Source: Oxalobacteraceae bacterium UBA5157 (GTDB taxonomy: Bacteria; Pseudomonadota; Gammaproteobacteria; Burkholderiales; Burkholderiaceae_D). Taken from it: DNA of 19,204 nt. This document shows, in pieces, positions 8,618 through 15,491 of this stretch; within the stretch, counting starts at the first letter, position 1; the number at the start of each line of letters is the position of its first letter. The position numbers were made by a program, and so were the translations under genes. The notes beneath the pieces are model-generated. The model was not told the origin of the DNA, did not search any database, and saw only the letters and a program-made list of their open reading frames with translations. The stretch spans positions 15,208 through 34,411 of the forward strand of contig DHXL01000083.1 of assembly GCA_002415335.1 (NCBI GenBank), given 5' to 3'.

Positions 8618-9309
8618 GCCTATCCGGCCCCCGCACGCGTATCAAGATCTGCGGTCTGACCCGCCATGAAGATGTGCGGGCCGCTGTTTCCGCGGGCGCC
8701 GACGCGCTCGGCTTCGTGTTCTATGCCAACAGTCCGCGTTACGTCGCACCCTGCGTGGCGGGAGGCCTGATAGCGGCAGTTCCGCCGTTCGTCACAACGG
8801 TCGGCTTGTTCGTCAATGCGACACCGCAGGAAGTCATGGCCATCGTCGCGCAAGCTCCGCTTGCCTTGCTGCAGTTCCATGGAGATGAAACGCCCCTGCA
8901 ATGCCATGCGATTGCCAAAGCCGTGAATCGGCCTTTCATGCGTGCCATCAGAGTCGGGCCTGCTACGACCGGCGCCGATTTGATAGAATACGAGCAGGAG
9001 TACCGTGCTGGTGGTCGATTGTTCGCCGGATTGTTGCTGGATACGCTGGTTGATGGTTATGGTGGCAGTGGAAAGGTTTTTGATTGGTCTCTCATTCCAA
9101 AAGAACTCGCGCCTCGGGTCGTTTTAAGTGGTGGCTTGAACGTACAAAACGCGACTGATGCGGTGTTGCACGTGCGCCCGTTCGCAGTGGATGTCAGCAG
9201 TGGCGTCGAACTGACGAGGGGCATCAAGGACGCCGTCAAGATTCGCGCCTTCATTGAAGCGGTGCGCTCGGCGGATGCAATCTCTCCCGGAATATTGGGA
9301 ACGGAGTAA
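8614..9309 (+). CDS. trpF: phosphoribosylanthranilate isomerase
   Basis: Amadori rearrangement of phosphoribosylanthranilate to CdRP in tryptophan synthesis; a monofunctional TIM-barrel enzyme. The start is the ATG within the ATGA overlap with truA (8614-8617). The open frame extends upstream inside truA, but family similarity only begins with MSLSGPRTRIKICGLTR. The protein has 231 residues. The catalytic general base Cys13 lies in KICGLTR and the general acid Asp143 in GLLLDTLVDGYGGSGK. Other motifs are GADALGFVFYANSPRYV, LLQFHGDE and the phosphate-binding ends LSGGLNVQN and AVDVSSGVE. trpC and trpD are not in the window, so the trp pathway is split, as is usual in betaproteobacteria. Confidence 0.97.
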   Translation: MSLSGPRTRIKICGLTRHEDVRAAVSAGADALGFVFYANSPRYVAPCVAGGLIAAVPPFVTTVGLFVNATPQEVMAIVAQAPLALLQFHGDETPLQCHAIAKAVNRPFMRAIRVGPATTGADLIEYEQEYRAGGRLFAGLLLDTLVDGYGGSGKVFDWSLIPKELAPRVVLSGGLNVQNATDAVLHVRPFAVDVSSGVELTRGIKDAVKIRAFIEAVRSADAISPGILGTE

Positions 9310-9333
9310 CGCGGCGCTGGTGCGCGTTTCCAG

Positions 9334-9403
9334 ACTCTATCCCGCAATTGCTTGTAGTCGGGGACCGAGTATGCCGCGCCGAGGCGACGCCCGACTCTGT
9401 CCC
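9334..9403 (+). promoter_or_regulatory. trpB leader with mutually exclusive pairing segments
   Basis: Three 10-nt segments occupy the 120-bp trpF-trpB gap: ACTCTATCCC (9334-9343), GGGACCGAGT (9361-9370) and ACTCTGTCCC (9394-9403). The middle one can pair with the third (9 of 10 positions) or with the first (8 of 10 positions, as 4+4 around a 2-nt internal loop), but not with both. The first and third are near-identical and exactly 60 bp apart. No U-tract follows and no Trp-codon leader peptide is seen, so this is not a classical trp attenuator. The regulatory role is inferred from complementarity alone. Confidence 0.3.
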
Positions 9404-9429
9404 ACTATCTCCAAGTTAGAAAGAACATC

Positions 9430-10698
9430 ATGAAAGAATTGAACGTGCCCGCGGGCCATGCCGAGCGCCAGGCAATGGCCACCAGCGCATTGCATCAAAC
9501 CGCCCGGTACAATCTGCCGGATGCGAAAGGCCATTTCGGCCCCTATGGCGGCAGCTTCGTCGCCGAGACGCTGACGCATGCGTTGACCGAACTGAAGGAA
9601 GCGTATGCGCACTACAGCAAGGATGCGGAATTCCTCGCTGAGTATCATTCCGAGCTAAAGCATTTTGTCGGTCGCCCGAGCCCGATCTATCACGCGAAAC
9701 GCTGGTCCGAACAGATGGGCGGCGCGCAAATCTATTTCAAGCGCGAAGACCTCAACCACACCGGTGCCCACAAGATCAACAATGTAATCGGCCAGGCCTT
9801 GCTGGCCCGGCGGATGGGCAAGCCGCGCGTGATTGCCGAAACCGGCGCCGGCCAGCACGGCGTCGCGACCGCCACCATTTGCGCCCGGTTCGGCATGGAA
9901 TGCGTGGTGTACATGGGTAGCGAAGACGTCAAGCGCCAGGTGCAGAACGTCTATCGCATGGAATTGCTCGGCGCCAGGGTGGTACCGGTCGAATCCGGTT
10001 CAAAGACGCTCAAGGATGCGCTCAACGAAGCGATGCGCGATTGGGTTACCAACGTCGAAAATACGTTTTACATCATCGGCACGGTTGCCGGGCCGCATCC
10101 ATATCCGATGATGGTGCGCGACTTCCAAGCGGTGATCGGCGAGGAATGCAAGATCCAGATGCCCGAGATGACCGGACGTCAGCCCGATTATGTCGTCGCC
10201 TGCATCGGCGGCGGCTCCAATGCGATGGGGATCTTCTATCCCTATATCGATTCCAAGGACGTGCAACTGATCGGCGTGGAAGCGGCGGGCGAGGGCATAC
10301 AAACCGGCAAGCACGCGGCTTCACTGCTGGCCGGATCGCCGGGCGTATTGCACGGCAATCGCACCTATCTGCTGCAGGATGAAAACGGTCAGATCACCGA
10401 GACGCATTCGGTGTCGGCCGGACTGGATTATCCCGGCGTCGGCCCCGAGCATGCGTGGCTGAAGGACACCGGCCGCGCACGGTACGTGTCAATTACCGAT
10501 GACGAGGCGATCGCGGCGTTTCATACCTGCTGCCGCATCGAAGGCATCATTCCCGCGCTGGAATCGAGTCACGCGCTGGCCTATGCAGCCAAGTTCGCCG
10601 CTACGCTACCGAAGTCCGAGATCGTCCTGGTGAATCTATCCGGACGCGGCGACAAGGACATGCACACGGTCGCGGAGCGGGCCAAGAACGGCTCTTGA
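9430..10698 (+). CDS. trpB: tryptophan synthase beta subunit
   Basis: PLP-dependent condensation of indole with serine; forms the alpha2-beta2 complex with TrpA. The protein has 422 residues from ATG 9430, about 25 longer at the N-terminus than the E. coli protein. The conserved core begins at [15 protein letters not shown] (from residue about 35). The PLP lysine is Lys115 in [15 protein letters not shown]. Other motifs are [14 protein letters not shown], the PLP phosphate loop [20 protein letters not shown] and [10 protein letters not shown]. An alternative in-frame ATG at 9475 would give a length closer to the family norm but lacks a ribosome site; 9430 has a purine-rich AGAAAGA upstream. 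The gene is preceded by a structured 120-bp spacer and followed by an unusual 133-bp spacer before trpA. Confidence 0.97.
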   Translation: MKELNVPAGHAERQAMATSALHQTARYNLPDAKGHFGPYGGSFVAETLTHALTELKEAYAHYSKDAEFLAEYHSELKHFVGRPSPIYHAKRWSEQMGGAQIYFKREDLNHTGAHKINNVIGQALLARRMGKPRVIAETGAGQHGVATATICARFGMECVVYMGSEDVKRQVQNVYRMELLGARVVPVESGSKTLKDALNEAMRDWVTNVENTFYIIGTVAGPHPYPMMVRDFQAVIGEECKIQMPEMTGRQPDYVVACIGGGSNAMGIFYPYIDSKDVQLIGVEAAGEGIQTGKHAASLLAGSPGVLHGNRTYLLQDENGQITETHSVSAGLDYPGVGPEHAWLKDTGRARYVSITDDEAIAAFHTCCRIEGIIPALESSHALAYAAKFAATLPKSEIVLVNLSGRGDKDMHTVAERAKNGS

Positions 10699-10730
10699 AT
10701 GCATGTGCCGGATGCGGCGTGCAGAAGATC

Positions 10731-10762
10731 TGATTCAGCCAGGCGGTTGTCCGGCTGAATCA
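10731..10762 (+). repeat. 10-bp perfect stem-loop between trpB and trpA
   Basis: TGATTCAGCC (10731-10740) and GGCTGAATCA (10753-10762) are perfect reverse complements around a 12-nt loop, which can add two more G-C pairs past a bulged A. It begins 33 nt after the trpB stop. The following bases (ATACCATCC) are not T-rich, so it is not a standard terminator. It could slow or partly stop RNA polymerase, stabilise the upstream mRNA, or be a protein-binding site. Confidence 0.55.
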
Positions 10763-10831
10763 ATACCATCCAAATAACCATTGCGGCGCCCCGCTTTGCC
10801 GTCGACGCTGCCAAGAAAGCCAAACCGCATC

Positions 10832-11629
10832 ATGTCCAGAATCCAGGCAACATTCGCCGCTCTCGCGGCAGACGCAAAGACAGCGTTGATCCCTTTCATC
10901 ACGGCCGGTGATCCGGCACCGGAAATGACGGTGCCTTTGCTGCACGCGCTGGTCGCAGGCGGGGCTGACATTATCGAACTCGGCGTGCCCTTTTCCGACC
11001 CGATGGCCGAAGGCCCGATCATCCAGCGTGCGTGCGAACGGGCGCTCAAGTTCGGCGTCGGCATGCGCGACGTGCTTGGTTTCGTGCGCGAATTCCGCAC
11101 GACCAACGCGGTCACGCCCATTGTGCTGATGGGCTATGCCAATCCGATCGAGCGCATGGGGCAGGAAGCCTTCATCCAGGCAGCAAAAGAGGCCGGAGTC
11201 GACGGCGCAATTGTGGTCGACTATCCGCCGGAAGAGTGCGAGCAATTTGCGCTCAGCATGCAGGCCAACGGCCTCGATCCGATCTTCCTGCTGGCGCCGA
11301 CGTCGACCGAGGAACGGATCGCGCAAGTCGCCAAATTTGGCAGCGGCTTTAGCTATTACGTCTCGTTAAAAGGCGTGACCGGTGCAGGGCATATTGATAC
11401 CGCGGAAGTCACGCAGAAGCTTGCCGCGATTCGCAAGCATGTAAAACTGCCGATCGGAGTCGGATTCGGCATCCGCGACGCCGCCACCGCGAAAGCGATC
11501 GCGTCGGTAGCGGATGCGGTCGTGATTGGGAGTCGCATCATCCAGGAACTGGAAAACACGCCGCGCGAGCACGCGGCGCAGGCGGTGCAAAGCTTTCTGG
11601 CCGGGATCCGTCGTGCCCTGGACGAGTAA
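10832..11629 (+). CDS. trpA: tryptophan synthase alpha subunit
   Basis: Cleaves indole-3-glycerol phosphate to indole and glyceraldehyde 3-phosphate; partner of TrpB. The ATG at 10832 gives [20 protein letters not shown], the standard betaproteobacterial N-terminus. The frame continues upstream to a TTG at 10781, but that part has no family similarity. It has 265 residues. The catalytic Glu49 is present in [12 protein letters not shown]. The second catalytic position, Asp60 in E. coli and Salmonella, reads Glu60 here (codon GAA at 11009-11011, SDPMAEGP). Other motifs are [40 protein letters not shown] (loop 6), GVGFGIRD and the phosphate-binding VIGSRII. The unusual 133-bp hairpin-bearing gap from trpB argues against tight translational coupling of the two subunits. 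Confidence 0.97.
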   Translation: MSRIQATFAALAADAKTALIPFITAGDPAPEMTVPLLHALVAGGADIIELGVPFSDPMAEGPIIQRACERALKFGVGMRDVLGFVREFRTTNAVTPIVLMGYANPIERMGQEAFIQAAKEAGVDGAIVVDYPPEECEQFALSMQANGLDPIFLLAPTSTEERIAQVAKFGSGFSYYVSLKGVTGAGHIDTAEVTQKLAAIRKHVKLPIGVGFGIRDAATAKAIASVADAVVIGSRIIQELENTPREHAAQAVQSFLAGIRRALDE

Positions 11630-11683
11630 AATTATTGCCAAAATGAAAGTTAAATGCCGGCGGAACTCGCATGAAAGGCGTAG

Positions 11684-11712
11684 TTGGCGCATTTCCGGGC
11701 AAACGGTACAAT
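11684..11712 (+). promoter_or_regulatory. sigma70-type promoter candidate for accD
   Basis: TTGGCG (11684-11689), an exactly 17-bp spacer and TACAAT (11707-11712) lie in the 114-bp trpA-accD gap. The -10 box matches consensus at 5/6 and the -35 at 3/6, with ideal spacing. Transcription would start near 11719, leaving a short leader with AAAGG (11734-11738) 5 nt before the accD ATG. This is the best promoter-like sequence I noticed in the window. Confidence 0.55.
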
Positions 11713-11743
11713 TCGGCAGGCATAAAATTCCAAAAAGGTCATC

Positions 11744-12616
11744 ATGAGCTGGCTAGAAAAATTACTTCCCCCGCGCATTCAGCGCAGCGATGCGGCTTCC
11801 CGGAAATCGATGCCGGAAGGGCTGTGGGTCAAGTGTCCATCGTGTGAGGCCGTGCTGTACCGCACCGATCTTGAATCCAACATCCGCGTCTGCCCGAAGT
11901 GCAACCACCACATGCGCATTCGCGCGCGCGACCGCCTCGACGCATTGCTCGATGAAGGCGGCCGCTATGAGATCGGCCAGGAAACGCTGCCGGTCGATAC
12001 GCTTAAATTCAAGGACAGCAAGAAATATTCGGACCGCTTGAAGGCGGCGATGGAAGCAACGGGTGAAACCGATGCGTTGATCGTGCTGGGTGGTGCGATC
12101 ATGACGCTGCCAGTCGTGGTCGCCTGCCTCGAGTTTGAATTCATGGCCGGCACGATGGGCTCGGTGGTGGGCGAGCGCTTCGTGCGCGGCGCGCAAGTCG
12201 CGCTCGAGCAAAAAGTGCCGTTCATTTGCATCACTGCCAGCGGCGGCGCGCGTATGCAGGAAGGATTGCTGTCGCTGATGCAAATGGCGAAAACCACCGC
12301 GATGTTGACCAAATTGTCGGAGAAGAAACTGCCGTTCATTTCGGTCTTGACCGACCCGACCACGGGGGGCGTGTCGGCCTCGTTCGCCTTCATGGGCGAT
12401 GTCGTGATCGCCGAGCCCAAAGCGCTGATCGGCTTCGCCGGCCCGCGAGTGATCGAAAATACCGTGCGCGAGAAATTGCCGGAAGGCTTTCAACGTGCCG
12501 AGTTCCTGTTACAGAAGGGCGCGGTCGACATGATCGTCGATCGCCGCAAAATGCGTGAAGAAATCGCTCGCTTGTTGGCACTGTTGCAGAATCAGCCGGT
12601 AGAAGTGCTGGCATAA
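11744..12616 (+). CDS. accD: acetyl-CoA carboxylase carboxyltransferase beta subunit
   Basis: Beta subunit of the carboxyltransferase that, with AccA, moves the carboxyl group from carboxybiotin to acetyl-CoA, giving malonyl-CoA for fatty acid synthesis. It has 290 residues. The N-terminal four-cysteine zinc ribbon is visible: Cys31 and Cys34 (CPSC), Cys50 and Cys53 (CPKC). The crotonase-like core carries [41 protein letters not shown] and [18 protein letters not shown] sits 5 nt before the ATG. The gene probably has its own promoter in the gap after trpA and ends with an intrinsic terminator, so although it lies in the trp cluster it is likely controlled separately. accD-folC next to trpA is a widespread proteobacterial order. 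Confidence 0.98.
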   Translation: MSWLEKLLPPRIQRSDAASRKSMPEGLWVKCPSCEAVLYRTDLESNIRVCPKCNHHMRIRARDRLDALLDEGGRYEIGQETLPVDTLKFKDSKKYSDRLKAAMEATGETDALIVLGGAIMTLPVVVACLEFEFMAGTMGSVVGERFVRGAQVALEQKVPFICITASGGARMQEGLLSLMQMAKTTAMLTKLSEKKLPFISVLTDPTTGGVSASFAFMGDVVIAEPKALIGFAGPRVIENTVREKLPEGFQRAEFLLQKGAVDMIVDRRKMREEIARLLALLQNQPVEVLA

Positions 12617-12636
12617 GCTTTGCCCGACGTTCGATG

Positions 12637-12666
12637 AGCCCGGATAGTCGTTCGTCCGGGCTTTTT
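12637..12666 (+). terminator. intrinsic terminator after accD
   Basis: AGCCCGGA (12637-12644) and TCCGGGCT (12655-12662) form a perfect 8-bp GC-rich stem with a 10-nt loop, running straight into TTTTT (12662-12666). It lies 20 nt after the accD stop and 32 nt before the folC start. It would limit read-through from accD into folC. Confidence 0.85.
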
Positions 12667-12698
12667 AATTTGCACGCCGGCCCCATATTATTGAGAGT

Positions 12699-14000
12699 AT
12701 GCACACACCTCCAACCACGCTAGCCAATTGGCTGACCCTGCTTGAATCCCGCCACGCCAAAGCCATAGACATGGGCCTCGATCGCGTCGCGCAGGTGAAG
12801 GAAAGGCTCGGCATCCAGTTTCAATGCCCGGTCATCACGGTCGCCGGCACGAATGGCAAGGGCTCGACCTGCGCAATGCTGGAGTCGGTGCTGCTGCAAG
12901 CAGGGTATCGCGTCGGCCTCTACATCAAGCCACATTTCTTGCGTTTCAACGAACGCGCACGGATCGGTGGCGAGTCGGTTTCCGATGCGGTCTTGATTGA
13001 AAATTTTGAGGCAGTCGAAGCGCAGCGTGGTGAGATTTCACTAAGCTATTTCGAATTTACGACGCTCGCCATCATGCGCTTGCTGGCGCAGGCCGGTTTG
13101 GACGCGGTGATCCTCGAAGTCGGCCTCGGCGGCAGGCTGGACGCGGTCAACGTGATCGATGCCGATGTCGCAATCGTGACCAGCGTGGATATTGATCACA
13201 CCGATTACCTCGGTGATACGCGCGAAAAAATCGGTTTCGAAAAGGCCGGCATCTTCCGCGCAGGCAGAGCCGCGATCTGTAGCGATCCGATGCCGCCGGA
13301 GTCGCTGGTCGCCCATGCGCAAGCGATCGGCGCCGATCTCTGGCTGCTGGGCCGCGACTTCAATTACGCCGGCGACAAGCAGCAATGGAATTACGGTGGC
13401 CGTAGCCAGCGTCGCAACTCGCTCGGTTATCCGAGTCTGCGCGGCGCCAACCAACTGCTCAATGCGGCGGCGGTGCTGGCCGCGCTGGAAGCCTTGCGGC
13501 ATGCTCTGCCGGTCGGTGCGCAGGAAGTGCGCAACGGCCTGGTAATGGTCGACTTGCCGGGGCGCTTCCAGGTGCTGCCCGGGCGGCCGACGGTGGTGCT
13601 GGATGTGGCGCATAATCCACATGCCGCGGCGACGCTGGCGCAAAATTTTGACAACATGGGTTTCCATCGCTTCACCTATGCGGTGTTCGGCGCGATGCAG
13701 GACAAGGATATCGACGGCATCATCGCGAAATTGAAACGTCAGGTCGATCACTGGTGCGTGACGGATTTACCGGTGCCACGCGCGGCCAGCGCAGAACAAC
13801 TCAAACAAAAGCTGCTGGCAGCCGGCGTCGCATCAGGCACCGGAACGGATGCCGAACAATCGATTCATACCTTCGCCTCGCCCGCGCTTGCCTATGCAAA
13901 TGCCGTGAGCCGGGCGGAGGAGAATGATAGAATTGCGGTTTTCGGGTCGTTCCTGACTGTGGCCGGCGTGATGGCCGCCCGAAACACCGAATTTCACTGA
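12699..14000 (+). CDS. folC: bifunctional folylpolyglutamate/dihydrofolate synthase
   Basis: ATP-dependent Mur-ligase-type enzyme that adds glutamate to dihydropteroate and to reduced folates. It has 433 residues, normal for bacterial FolC. The P-loop is VAGTNGKGSTCAML (Gly50-Ser56). The Mur-ligase middle domain shows VILEVGLGGRLDAVN and TSVDIDHTDYLGDTREKIGFEKAGIFR (metal and ATP residues). The C-terminal domain begins around LPGRFQVL and carries VLDVAHNPHAA. The motif after the P-loop reads GLYIKPHFLRFNER, whereas most FolC proteins have T/S-S-P-H there. Only 32 bp separate the accD terminator from the ATG, and no convincing promoter is seen. A possible ribosome site, GAGAG, lies very close to the ATG. 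Confidence 0.96.
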   Translation: MHTPPTTLANWLTLLESRHAKAIDMGLDRVAQVKERLGIQFQCPVITVAGTNGKGSTCAMLESVLLQAGYRVGLYIKPHFLRFNERARIGGESVSDAVLIENFEAVEAQRGEISLSYFEFTTLAIMRLLAQAGLDAVILEVGLGGRLDAVNVIDADVAIVTSVDIDHTDYLGDTREKIGFEKAGIFRAGRAAICSDPMPPESLVAHAQAIGADLWLLGRDFNYAGDKQQWNYGGRSQRRNSLGYPSLRGANQLLNAAAVLAALEALRHALPVGAQEVRNGLVMVDLPGRFQVLPGRPTVVLDVAHNPHAAATLAQNFDNMGFHRFTYAVFGAMQDKDIDGIIAKLKRQVDHWCVTDLPVPRAASAEQLKQKLLAAGVASGTGTDAEQSIHTFASPALAYANAVSRAEENDRIAVFGSFLTVAGVMAARNTEFH

Positions 14001-14019
14001 CGACTACACTATTTATCGC

Positions 14020-14907
14020 ATGGGTTTGTTCTCGTTTCTCCGTAAAAACAAGCAAGAAACCACGTCGCGCGAGGCCGAGTTTTACTCCCGCGCCGAAGAA
14101 GACTCAAAAACCGTACGCGCCCGCGGTAAGCGCAAGCAAAACAATGATCCGGTCGATCCGGTGTTGCCTGAAAAGAAACGCGCGCGGCGACGCCTGGTGG
14201 GCGCGATTGCACTGGTGCTGGGTGTCGTTATCGGTTTGCCGATGATTCTTGATTCGGAGCCGAAGCCTTTGTCGGGCGAGGTCGCGATTCAAATCCCTTC
14301 CAAAGACAATACCGTGCGTCCTGCGCTACCGCGCGCTGCCGACCCGCTACCCGCCGCGCCTATGCCTGATCAGGGAAAAGAAGTGGCCGGGCCCACACAG
14401 GTTTCGAGCCCATCGGACAGCGCATATGCCGCCGCGCCAACCGCTGTTGGCGAGCTGGTCAGGAACAAACCGAAGGAAGGCGCGAAACCGAAGGAAGACG
14501 CGAAGCCAGCGGAAGCCACCAAGCGAGCCGAACCAAGGCTCGCCGCGAGCGAGCCGGTTGCCAAAGCCGTGGCGCCGCACGCCAGTCAACAGGCGGACGA
14601 TGCGGCGCGCGCGAAGGCGATCCTGGAAGGAAAGACCGACGCAAAGACGAGCAAGGTTGCCGCCGACAGCAAGCCGGCCAGGTTCGTGGTGCAAGTGGCG
14701 GCACTCGCCACGCGGGAAAAAATCAATGAGCTGCAAGGGAAGCTGAAACAGGCTGGGATCAAGTCTTTCACGCAAAAGGTCGCGACCCGATCCGGCGAAC
14801 GCACGCGGATTCGTGTCGGTCCGTTCGCCAGCAAGGAGGAGGCGGACAAGATGCGCGTCAAGCTGGTGAAATTGGGTTTGAATGGCACCTTGGTGCCCGT
14901 CTCCTGA
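14020..14907 (+). CDS. SPOR-domain inner-membrane protein (DedD-like)
   Basis: A 295-residue bitopic membrane protein. It has a charged cytosolic N-terminus (about 1-58, ending in KKRARRR), one membrane segment at about 59-77 (LVGAIALVLGVVIGLPMIL), a periplasmic Pro/Ala/Lys-rich linker, and a C-terminal SPOR domain at about 220-295 (ARFVVQVAALATREKINELQGKL ... GERTRIRVGPFASKEEADKM). SPOR domains bind denuded septal peptidoglycan, so the protein probably acts at the division site, as DedD does in E. coli. Its place between folC and cvpA-purF matches the E. coli order folC-dedD-cvpA-purF. It starts 19 nt after folC without a clear ribosome site. The linker contains a short tandem repeat, listed separately. 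Confidence 0.88.
   Translation: MGLFSFLRKNKQETTSREAEFYSRAEEDSKTVRARGKRKQNNDPVDPVLPEKKRARRRLVGAIALVLGVVIGLPMILDSEPKPLSGEVAIQIPSKDNTVRPALPRAADPLPAAPMPDQGKEVAGPTQVSSPSDSAYAAAPTAVGELVRNKPKEGAKPKEDAKPAEATKRAEPRLAASEPVAKAVAPHASQQADDAARAKAILEGKTDAKTSKVAADSKPARFVVQVAALATREKINELQGKLKQAGIKSFTQKVATRSGERTRIRVGPFASKEEADKMRVKLVKLGLNGTLVPVS
14467..14520 (+). repeat. 18-bp tandem repeat in the SPOR protein linker
   Basis: Three consecutive 18-bp units encode PKEGAK, PKEDAK and PAEATK. The first two (14467-14484 and 14485-14502) differ at one base and the third (14503-14520) is degenerate. The repeat lies in the periplasmic linker between the membrane segment and the SPOR domain, where length changes in steps of six residues would be tolerated. 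Confidence 0.6.
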
Positions 14908-14917
14908 AGTGTTGGTG

Positions 14918-15406
14918 TTGACGATTTTCGATTACCTGGTGCTGTTCGTGCTGATCTGTTCGATCGCGATCAGCACTATGCGCGGACTCGTGAAAGAGAT
15001 ACTGTCGCTGCTCGGTTGGATCGTCGCGCTGGTGGTCGCCAACGCGTATTGTGCGGCGCTTGCAGCGCTGCTGCCGGACATGATTCCGGGAAGCGCGACG
15101 CGCTTGATCGTGGCGTTTGTCGCCTTGTTCATCGGCGTAAGATTGTTGATGATGCTGCTGACGATGGCGCTCGACGCAATGGTCAAGGCCAGTGGCCTGA
15201 CGGTCGTCGATCGCGGCCTGGGCGGATTATTCGGATTGGCGCGCGGCTTGGTGATCGTGCTGGCGGGAGTGCTGGTCTGCGGAATGACTGCGATTCCGCA
15301 ACAAGCGTTCTGGAAAAATGCATTGTTGAGCCCGCTGGCCGAAACTGCCGCGCGTACCGCCAAGCCGTTCCTGCCGGAGCAATTCGCCGGATATGTAAGA
15401 TTTTAA
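14918..15406 (+). CDS. cvpA: CvpA family membrane protein (colicin V production)
   Basis: A small polytopic inner-membrane protein. From TTG 14918 it has 162 residues, the same as E. coli CvpA. It has about four hydrophobic segments: FDYLVLFVLICSIAIS, LLGWIVALVVANAY, LIVAFVALFIGVRLLMMLL and LVIVLAGVLVCGM. It also has the family motif RGLVKEILSLLGWI after the first helix and a Gly-rich stretch (DRGLGGLFGLARG). The family is needed for colicin V production in E. coli; its molecular role is not settled. The start is uncertain: TTG 14918 gives MTIFDYLV, the usual N-terminus, while GTG 14915, GTG 14909 and ATG 14882 (overlapping the SPOR gene by 26 nt) are in frame. Placement directly before purF is the classic cvpA-purF pair. 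Confidence 0.9.
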   Translation: MTIFDYLVLFVLICSIAISTMRGLVKEILSLLGWIVALVVANAYCAALAALLPDMIPGSATRLIVAFVALFIGVRLLMMLLTMALDAMVKASGLTVVDRGLGGLFGLARGLVIVLAGVLVCGMTAIPQQAFWKNALLSPLAETAARTAKPFLPEQFAGYVRF

Positions 15407-15418
15407 CGATTTCGGGAC

Positions 15419-15455
15419 GGAGTTCATCGGGCGCCAAAGCGCGCCGGATCACTCC
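15419..15455 (+). repeat. imperfect hairpin in the cvpA-purF spacer
   Basis: GGAGT (15419-15423) pairs with ACTCC (15451-15455), and inside it GGCGC (15430-15434) pairs with GCGCC (15441-15445), leaving a small internal loop and a 6-nt hairpin loop. It starts 13 nt after the cvpA stop and is followed by an only loosely T-rich stretch (ATATTTTG at 15467-15474). It may modulate purF expression; no PurR-type operator is recognisable. Confidence 0.3.
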
Positions 15456-15479
15456 GCCCCAACTGATATTTTGTTCTGT

Positions 15480-15485
15480 TAGGAG
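15480..15485 (+). promoter_or_regulatory. strong ribosome binding site of purF
   Basis: TAGGAG lies 6 nt upstream of ATG 15492. This is among the clearest Shine-Dalgarno sequences in the window and fixes the purF start. The start matters because the second residue, Cys2, becomes the N-terminal nucleophile. Confidence 0.75.
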
Positions 15486-15491
15486 TCCACC

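Noticed and set aside
9310..9429. Classical trp attenuator with leader peptide before trpB
   Set aside because: No short ORF with tandem Trp codons and no stem followed by a U-tract was found; only the alternative-pairing segments remain.
11762..12493. 243-codon minus-strand open frame opposite accD
   Set aside because: His/Arg/Ala-rich antisense translation typical of a shadow frame; accD is certain here.
12669..12691. Promoter for folC (TTTGCA ... TATTAT)
   Set aside because: The two boxes are only about 11 bp apart, too short for a sigma70 promoter.
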